Positions 56,021-64,000 of a DNA stretch of 64,000 nucleotides are shown here, piece after piece. Position 1 is the first letter of the stretch. Each line of letters opens with the position of its first letter. The translations under genes were made by a program, and so were the position numbers. The DNA comes from Dendrocalamus latiflorus (taxonomy: Eukaryota; Streptophyta; Magnoliopsida; Poales; Poaceae), in contig CM029609.1 in assembly GCA_017311315.1 (NCBI GenBank), positions 41,541,969 through 41,605,968 of the forward strand, read 5' to 3'. The notes beneath the pieces were generated by a model, which was given only the letters and a program-made list of their open reading frames with translations, was not told where the DNA came from and made no database searches.

Positions 56021-58322
56021 ATGGCGGACTCTAAGGCGGCGCCCGCGGTGACGCTCCGCACCCGCAAGTTCATGACGAACCGCCTCCTCTCCCGCAAGCA
56101 GTTCGTGCTCGAGGTGCTCCACCCCGGCCGCGCCAACGTATCGAAGGTGCGTCCTCGAAATCTCTAGCACTTTTTATTCCGTGCGGTTTGGAGCTCGATG
56201 CGCGGTGAGGTTGATGCGTCTCCGTGTGCGTATCGCAGGCGGATCTCAAGGAGCGGCTGGCGAAGATGTACGAGGTGAAGGACTCGAACTGCATCTTCGT
56301 GTTCAAGTTCCGCACCCACTTCGGAGGCGGCAAGTCCACCGGCTTCGGCCTCATCTACGACAACCTCGACGCCGCCAAGAAGTACGAGCCCAAGTACAGG
56401 CTCATCAGGGTGCGGCCTTCTTGCCTCATTGCTCACCAACCTGCTCTTAATTCTTAAGTTTCCATGTTGAATCCACTAGTTACCCGGTAAAACCTCACAT
56501 ATAGGCATATAGTAGGTCCTGTGGTGACCGCATTCGGCTCAGAATGCCACTTTCCTCGTGATGTATGTGTCGTTTAGTTTGAGTGTGTGGACTTATTTAG
56601 CTTGCTATGCTGCTGGATGAGGCCATTACAGCGAATGCCATTTCTTGTAAAATACTGATCTTGATGTTATTAGAAATGGGGAACAAATGTACCTGTTGCA
56701 GGGGTGGCCCAACTCCCGTGACTGGGCCTTACAAATGGCTTAATAAGTAATAGGTCCAATAGTATAGAGCAATGTACCAATTTACTCTCACCTTTTGTAA
56801 TTATCAAAGGGTACCCTATTCATGTATATAAAACCCCAAGAGGGGTATAAGAGGGGGAGATCCACTCATTTCATACAGAAGCACTCTCTCTTCCGTCGTT
56901 GGCTCTTTCTAGCTAGTCATCTCATATGCGGTTTAGTCAGTAGCCACAACTGTACCCATGACTGCTATATTGGTAGCGATAGCTACAATCCACCTATTAA
57001 ATGGAGCCTAAGGATGTTCTATTTTTTTTTCTTTTGTAAATGTTAGCACTACTGCCGCAAGGTTCAAATTGTCTCACAACGTTGAACGTGGCATTATGTT
57101 TGTTTTCTTGTGTGTCATTTTGCATTCTGCGGTCTGCACACTTTGGTGTAACTTGTAATTGATCAAATGTGTTATAACTGATATTGCAGTAAGTTAATTT
57201 GTGCTCAATGGGGATAGTTCTGGTTCAGATTTGTCTTAATATGCTACTCTGTCCATCAAACAAGTACTACTGCAACCTATTCATCTGTGATGTAGTTTGC
57301 ACTTCCCATGTGGTTATCCTAGCGATTACTGCCAAGTGTGTGGAACTCATTGTATCTAGTATAAGCTTTATTTATTATGTGCATGCATGGTTATTGGGCC
57401 TACGAAACATAATATGAAAATAACAATTTGCTGTTTAGGCCCCGTTCCAAACAGCGATGGCTTCAGACTTCCAGAAGCCAAAAGTCAGTTTGGAACATGT
57501 TGGCTTCTTAATACGGCTTTTCCCTTTTTTATTATTTTTCCTTTTCCCTTTACATTATCTGTGGAGATATAATGGTCTTTTTTTTTATTTTTCTTCATTT
57601 TCCTTTAATTGAATACCTCAAAAAAAAAAAGCTAAACCTCAGAAAAAGCTAACGGTCGTTATAGTGTCATTTAAGCCAAAAGCCAACAGCTACAACTGTT
57701 TAGAACAGGGCCTTAATGTGCCTTCTTGTGAACTATACATTTTTTACATGCAAAGAACAGTTTTTCACGATTATGCCCTATCAAACATAATATGAAAAAG
57801 GAACAGTTTTACATGATTAGTACCTTGGCAGCTCTTAGTGCTCTTGAGTTGAACTATTTTCATGTTGTATGTATCACTTATTCTGGCTGCCAAAACTGTT
57901 GGGTACCAAACATTGGCATTACAATGCAATGCTGCATGTAAGTTTCGGATTCTACCTTGTTCACCTATTATTATGTAGTATGTTCTTGAAACAACGTTGT
58001 GTACGTGGCATTTATTTCTTTTCAAATGCAGCACATCGTAGTATGTAGAATTTCAATTGAGAAAACAAGGTTACTCCAGACTCTTGAGGTTTTGCTTATT
58101 TATGCTTTTGTTCCCACAGAACGGGCTTGCTACCAAGGTAGAGAAGTCACGCAAGCAGATGAAGGAGAGGAAGAACAGGGCAAAGAAGATCCGTGGAGTG
58201 AAGAAGGTACATATGTTTGTGCTAATCAAACCATCATATTCTAAGATCAATCTTGTTCATAACTTCATGTATAATTAATTTTGCAGACAAAGGCTGGAGA
58301 TGCTGCAGGGAAGAAGAAATAA
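56021..58322 (+). CDS. RPS24: 40S ribosomal protein eS24
   Basis: The coding sequence is join(56021..56146, 56239..56409, 58120..58206, 58287..58322), 139 aa, all phases correct. It starts MADSKAAPAVTLRTRKFMTN and contains the conserved LLSRKQFVLEVLHPG, FKFRTHFGGGKSTGFGLIYD and a basic C-terminus (RKQMKERKNRAKKIRGVKK, ending GKKK). Length and sequence match plant eS24, a small-subunit protein involved in 40S assembly. Introns are GT-AG; intron 2 (56410-58119, 1.7 kb) is long because of inserted elements. The gene appears fully functional. Confidence 0.98.
56694..57000 (+). mobile_element. possible solo LTR inside RPS24 intron 2
   Basis: TGTTGCAGGGGTGGCCCAAC resembles an LTR start. A TATA box (GTATATAAAACC, near 56825) is followed by CACTCTCTCTTCC, as in a Copia U3-R. 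The right end is uncertain and no target duplication was confirmed. Confidence 0.4.
57438..57712. mobile_element. Tourist-like MITE in RPS24 intron 2, TTA duplication
   Basis: GGCCCCGTTCCAAACAG and CTGTTTAGAACAGGGCC are inverted termini. TTA flanks both sides (57435-57437 and 57713-57715), as expected for PIF/Harbinger MITEs. Confidence 0.85.
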
Positions 58323-60020
58323 TCAAAGATACTGATGTACCCTAGCTGTCTTCGGTTCTATGTTCGCTATCAGTTTTTGTACCCCGTAGGGCATCTTGCT
58401 ATGGCATATTTGCATCGTTGCAGAATGTTTGATCTAGAAAAAGAGGCCTTTGAGCTTTTACATTGAGGCATATCCTGTACTTGATTTTGATCTTACTGCT
58501 CAATAATTTGTGAGCTTGTTACTAGTGTCCTGCTTCTGTTGTGGTTATTCTCATGTTGAGTTGAGATCATCGCCCCTTGTTTGAGATTAAGCAGTTACAG
58601 TTCAGCGAGGTATTCAGCTCTTGGTTGCACGTTATGGTCTTACGCTACAAGTCTACTACACTATCAGGGTACCACATGGCCGAAGTATGATCTGTCACAC
58701 TGATGTACCAGTACATGGCACAGGAGTTTTCACAACTCTAGTTCCAAATTCCAGATGCTGGTGCATCAAGTTATTGGGACAAAATGGCAGTGATAAACTA
58801 ACATAATCCTAAGTAGAGAGGATTGCTAGCCGGTGTCCAGGCGATCACGTATCAGACGCAATCACTAAACCTTACGAATATTACAGTAAATTTAATCATC
58901 ATGAGCAAAATTAGTACCAGCGATGCTAATGGTCTGGTAAAGGAAAGCGTTCACAACAATGATCAAATCAAAACAAACATCGGAGCTGCCAAGAGCTAGC
59001 GATGAAAGCCACTTTTGCAGCGCAATGCATGCAACGATCGTGGACTCTTGAGAATACGTTCTTACTGAGTCTGACATTATTACTCCGTTACTTCAGCTTG
59101 TAGCTTTTTTTATTTCGTTTTTTTAATGATTGTTTAGTTTTTAGGTTTTTTTGTCTTTTCTTTTTTGTATTTATTTGCATTGTCCATGTCGAGAGAACCT
59201 GTTTTTTCTATTTTTAAAATTTTTAATTTAATTACTCCGAAAAATTTACAATAACTACGATAAAAAAACCTCAAACAACAGCAAACAATAAAAAAAAAAC
59301 CCAAAAATCAAAAGCTTAAACCAACTTAAATACCAATCCTTGCACAGAACACAGGCCACGAACCGCAGCATGATCAATGTATGCAAACCTAAAGAGCCTT
59401 GATCAGGTTTGCCAACGCCGAGACCGCCTCTTTGGTGTCCATCGCCGGCTGGCAGTTCCCTCTGCCGCGGCCTTCTGCAGTGCGCCGGAGATCCGCCGCC
59501 GCCGCCGGAGTCAAACGGCGAGCGGATCTCGGCCACGCTCTCGGCGGTCGGGAGAGGCCAAGTAGGCTGCATGTAATTTTTGAAAATCGTCTAAGGAAGA
59601 GAATGGAATAATGTCCCGCACGTACCGGTGAACATCTGGCCCACAACTTCCCGGGAGTGATACCCATCAAAGCCTAGCGCATAAAGTGATGATATATACA
59701 AATAATTCAAGGCCCGTCCAATCAACAGCAATTTGGACCAAGTGGGCTTCCTGCAATGGGCTGGGCTGCCTGTAACATCTGACAATCGTCCAAGAAAGAA
59801 GAAAAAATAGGTTTGCTCCGGACGTAATGCCGTTGAGCGTCCGGCGGCCTATGCCGGTTTACGTAATCCACTTTCGTTAGCATAACCACATCGCCACGAT
59901 GTTTACGCCAGCGCGTGGCAGATACGGGTAGCATCCCAACCGAGGGAGAATTCGTTCGCAATTTGCATCTTTTCTCAAAGGTGATAGATATAAAGGTCCC
60001 AACCGCTCTAGAATAGGGCA
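58323..60020. other. RPS24 3' UTR and intergenic DNA with gene debris
   Basis: After the 3' UTR the sequence is mostly AT-rich. At about 59400-59570 a GC-rich patch holds overlapping - strand frames (such as one ending MDTKEAVSALANLIKAL) without a recognised family. A diverged direct duplication links about 59560-59610 (AATCGTCTAAGGAAGAGAA) with 59785-59810 (AATCGTCCAAGAAAGAAGA). I treat it as a gene fragment or transposon debris. Confidence 0.35.
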
Positions 60021-63000
60021 TGTAACACCTCTATTTCTGGGCAATGGCGAATCTAGAATGAAAAATGAGGGTAGGCTAAAAAAATATACATTCTTCTACT
60101 AGATTATAAGTTTTTTCTAGAATTGTTAGCCTTATACCTCGATTGACTAAACTAATTTGTAAGAAACATCAAATATAGTTTTGTATTCTTGTGCAATTAA
60201 ATTCATAGTTTCATATATGAATAAAAGCAAAGAAAAAAGAGAGATACAATGGAGGTACCTTGCTAATGGCAAGTGAATCCCTAAAACATGTAAATATGAT
60301 TCCGGTAGGTAACAATCTGTACATCAAAATTAAATAAAATTAGTGACATAATAGCAAATTGTATGTAATTACTTAAATGATCATGAACATTCAAAATAAA
60401 AAACCATACCACTAATTTGAATCATGATTTTCACTGAATACAAATCACTGAATCAACTGACACTGAATAGTTCAATAGTGAATACTGAATAGTCCAGGAC
60501 AAATGCCAAGCACTCAAGTCTGGCTGTCTGGGAGCATCAACCGACAGCAGTCACAGCAAGCTAGTGCCAGCAACCGACAGATCATCAACCGAGTGACCGA
60601 CAGCAAGCCAAGCCTTAACTTCACAGTTCACACGCGGACGCCACTACGCCAGGTCGCCAGTCACGCCTAAAGCTAAAGGCAACCGGCGACGCCTTCGCCA
60701 GTTCTGTAGTTCACACACTCACAGTGAAACTTCTCACTTCACGGCTGCGGGCTGCCTTCACGCGACCGGCGACGGCGACGACCTCCCTGCCTCCGGCCTC
60801 CCCGCCTCCCCGGCTCCTCCCAGTCCCAACCTCGGGCCTCGGCGCCTCCCGCTTCCCCGGCTGACTAGCTCCCAGCCTTGGCGCCTCCCGCCTCCCCGGC
60901 TCCCCGCGAGGCCGCGACGGCGCGACCCCGCCCCCGGTAGCCGGCAGCCCGACTCCGCCTCGGCCCTTCCCCGGCGTCCCCCCTCCGGATCCGACGACCG
61001 GGTTCAATTAATTGGGGATTTGGGGGAACAGGAGCTCGGGAGGGAATGGATTTGCGGATTTGAGGGAACGGGAGCTCGGGAGCTGAACAGGGCACTAGCA
61101 TGTACTGGATGTGTGGGCCGGTGGCCTTTGGGCCTGTATGGCTGTATTTCTACTTCGGCGGTTCGGCCTTTCTTCTCCTCTGGCTCCGTGCCTTCTCCTC
61201 CCTCAGCTCTTTCGTCGGCGTCGTCACTCACTGCTGGTCGCCGTAGAGGGGGGGCTGTCGGCGAACCAGTGGAGGGTAGGCTTCAGCCTGATGAAGCCTA
61301 CCCCATAGATTCACCCCTGTTTCTGGGAGTATTATAAAACCCTCGTAACTGCTCAGGATTGTTCAGCTGCGAGTTACATCAATCGAGTGTATAGCATTGC
61401 CAACACATGCTTAAGACAAAAGCTAGCTTTATTACAATATAAAGGCATAAAAACCAAGTTTTACAATAGGGCAAACGACCCTTAGATACATTACAGAAAA
61501 AGGACGCCACAGGCACACCTGAGCGGAAGACAACCCTAATTCCACGTAACCTCGATCTTGCAGAATTCCACCTCTTCGCCTTCATCTGCCTCCTCATTGC
61601 TAGCTAATTCTGTTAATGTTTTTAGCAAGTATAAGTACAACTACCGTACTTAACAAGTCACACGGAGATTACTATTAACTACATGCAGGGTACATCAAGT
61701 GATGAGGAAAAGTTTATTATTTTATGTGGATGCAGCGTTTAGTTATAAACAGGTTTTAAACATAAAAATCATAACTTTCTATAAACTTCAGGGGGTTTTC
61801 AAGGTTCAATTACCAGATCACCATCAATATCAAATCCTTTCCAAATCTACTTATGCCTTGCTGTTGGATTCACCCATTAAACACAGCTTCATTTACCGGA
61901 AGCACGGCGTATTCGAATACAATTGGTCATGACTTTGCAAAACTGCTCTGCTTTACCCACAATATTTCTTAACTCCCCCTAAAGAGTTAAGAAAACAAGG
62001 TTGTTAACTGCTCAATTCTTTATATAGCCTCTACCTAGTAGGTTCCCTCAACAAGCCCAGGCCACAACCTCTGACTTATCTCAGCCTACTATTGTGTGGA
62101 CATCTGATAATCAAATCAATAGTAAAAACAACAATGGCGCCAACCTCCATACGGCCCTTCTTAACTCCTTTCCGTATGGACTTCACACTTTGCCTACACC
62201 TTGCATTTGTAGAGGTTCAATCAAATTTGAGCAGCTACTAGACCAGGTTTGACGTATCAACGCTTGTGGTTGGGCGATTACTATGTTCTTTACTCAGCAT
62301 AAGGGTCTAGTCCTTATATTTTCACCGGTGGTAAATTCTCTTCTACAAATCAGCCCAGTGCTTTAACACTCCCATTGATTTGTAACATTTTCCTTCACCC
62401 TAGGTCACGGGATCCAGCGATCCTCGCTTACCCTAGAATCACTTCCCAAATAAATACCAAATCTCTTAGTAACAGAAGATGTTGCTGATTCTCTGAACTA
62501 CCATGATTACATATTATTGTATTTAATATTACTATGTCTTGTCAAGGTGAATATGGCCATCAAATTAGACTGGACTTTTTCGGGTGGTAGAACATAACTA
62601 GTATCATGTCATTCCAAGCATTTATTGTACATAAAATAACAGTGCGCAAATAGCATAATGAAAATACAAGTAAATAAATAACTTAGGGAATGTAGGATCA
62701 ACATGTTCAAAAATATGTGTGACTTGCCTTGCGGGTTTATGATTTCGATTAATTCATATCCTTTGGCGGGCTGGGCTTAAACTTGGGCTTCTCCCTCCTG
62801 CTCCTGTGAATCTTTGACTTCGGAAGCTAGCGCAAAACGATTAAAAATAAATTAATCCTATGCTCGAAGGATTGAGCTAGGAATAAAGAAAATAAAAGAA
62901 TAAAGAAAATCCGGAAAACTCCATTAAATTGGGCTTTTGGGCTTATAGGAGGGCTATTTGGAGAAATGGGCTTGAAATTTGGGTTGGCGGGCTCGAAACG

Positions 63001-64000
63001 GATCTAGGGAGTATAAACATGCATTTTGGGCTTTGGGTCGGTTACTGTTCATTGGGTTCGATGGTACTGTTCATCGGGTTCGGCCGAATTGACTCAGCTC
63101 AGCCGCGTAGGCTTGGGTTCGGTCGGTTGGATCCGGCGCGGGGCGAAATGGTTCGGCTCAGCCAGCTCGGGGAGGCTTGACCGGGGGAACAGTGCCTTCT
63201 TCTACCTCCCGCCCGAGCGCACGCAGAGAAACAGAGCAGCGGGCGGCGGCTTCCGGCGGCGGTGGAGTGAAGTGCGACCGCGGTGAAGGGTACAGTTGGG
63301 CTCGTGGGACCATGGGGAATCCATTTTGGGTGGTGGGAGGTCCGGCGGAGGCGGCGTTCGCTGGCGGTGGCCCGTTTCTTCTAGCGGCCATTTTTGAAAT
63401 TGCGAGCTCATGAGGGCTTTTCCGAGCAATTGGGCCGGCCTTGGAGCTTCTCTAGGGTTTGGGAGGGCTCGGGGAAGGCTCGGTTTAAGCTAGGGGGCTC
63501 GGATTGAGCTGGCCACGGTGGAGATTGGCGACGGCAAAAGTGGTGATCGGCGCCGGGGAAGATGGGTGGGCGGGGAGCTTGGGCGACGCTTGGGGAAAGC
63601 TTTGGGAAGCTCAGTGGTGCTACTGTAGGGAGGAATTGGAGAATGGATGGCCGGAGGTTGGATATTGGATTAGGGCTTGGAATTGGGGGTTTTCGGGATT
63701 ACCGGCAATGGGAGGGGAGAGGGGAGCTCGGGAGTGTTTGGCGGGCTTCGAGGACGTGTGGAGTTCACCGTGGAGGGTTCGGTCACTTAAATAGGCCGAG
63801 GGAGGCGGTTTGCACCGGAGAGGGGGAAAACCACGGCGGCGGCGGTTTCAAAAGCTCCTGGTTTACGGTGTGAACTCAGTTGGCTTGGGCGAGAAGAGAC
63901 AGCTGTCAAGGCGTGTCAGACAGGCTGCAGGTTGGCTGTGAGAAGAAGCTGCGAGAGAGAGGCAGAGGCGCTGGCGGTGAACGGCCGGTGGCGTCACCAC
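60021..64000 (-). mobile_element. third long gypsy-type LTR, running off the right end
   Basis: The + strand edge TGTAACACCTCTATTTCTGGG lies at 60021, split by a hAT insertion, and continues at 61328. At 62690-62830, TGTAGGATCAACATGTTCAAA and a following GACTTGCC section parallel 37950-38100 of the - strand LTR. A GC-rich block from about 63080 to the window end corresponds to that LTR's GC-rich block at 39480-40440. Open frames there (63158-63391, 63504-63873 and others) are composition effects. Confidence 0.5.
60042..61319. mobile_element. non-autonomous hAT element with perfect 8-bp target duplication
   Basis: TTTCTGGG occurs at 60034-60041 and 61320-61327. The element begins CAATGGCGAATCTAG and ends ATAGATTCACCCCTG, inverted repeats of the CAGGGGCGGATCTA type. 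The left half is AT-rich and the right half (60680-61250) is GC-rich, with a short tandem duplication around GGGAACAGGAGCTCGGGAG. No transposase is present. Confidence 0.82.

Noticed and set aside
63158..63873. Overlapping GC-rich frames near the right end
   Set aside because: They match the GC-rich block expected in the third long LTR and show no domain.

Overview
The window is nuclear DNA from a grass, most likely Oryza or a close relative. The evidence is large spliced genes with plant splice sites, three recognisable plant housekeeping-type genes, several grass-style MITEs (Stowaway- and Tourist-like), and dense nested LTR retrotransposons. Species and chromosome cannot be fixed from the sequence alone. 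From memory, rice carries a TMT-type sugar transporter on chromosome 2, but that assignment is unverified.

Three host genes are well supported. (1) A 19-exon kinesin-14 with an N-terminal calponin-homology domain (+ strand, 9024-15384, 1265 aa as reconstructed). (2) A five-exon tonoplast monosaccharide transporter of the TMT/TST family (- strand, 25964-30442, 746 aa). (3) A four-exon 40S ribosomal protein eS24 gene (+ strand, 56021-58322, 139 aa). A 68-aa GC-rich reading frame at 48912-49118 (- strand) is a possible fourth, small gene.

Everything else is mostly transposable elements. From left to right: a Mutator-like element (404-5592) with about 250-bp terminal inverted repeats, a transposase relic lacking its DDE core, and two divergent GRF-zinc-finger genes separated by a 25-bp minisatellite; a short solo LTR (5608-5859); two diverged direct repeats flanking the kinesin gene (about 5920-7125 and 16410-17625); a 1.9-kb solo LTR with a perfect target duplication (17829-19703); and a young, apparently intact Copia element with identical 129-bp LTRs (20137-25391). 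MITEs sit in the transporter introns and upstream of that gene.

From about 33.0 to 44.5 kb there is a nest. A + strand long gypsy-type LTR is split by a 5.7-kb - strand solo LTR (35349-41067) and by a second copy of the short solo LTR (42034-42279). Then come two MITEs, a small CACTA element carrying a gene-like fragment (47830-48747), another LTR-like stretch (about 50482-52600), and a LINE endonuclease relic cut by a Copia LTR (53790-54545). After the ribosomal gene, a non-autonomous hAT element (60042-61319) sits inside the edge of a third long LTR that runs off the right end.

The three host genes do not form a pathway; they are ordinary neighbours in a TE-rich region. The most unusual points are the accessory gene pair inside the Mutator-like element, a U12-type AT-AC intron in the kinesin motor domain, and a decad-repeat expansion in the kinesin stalk.
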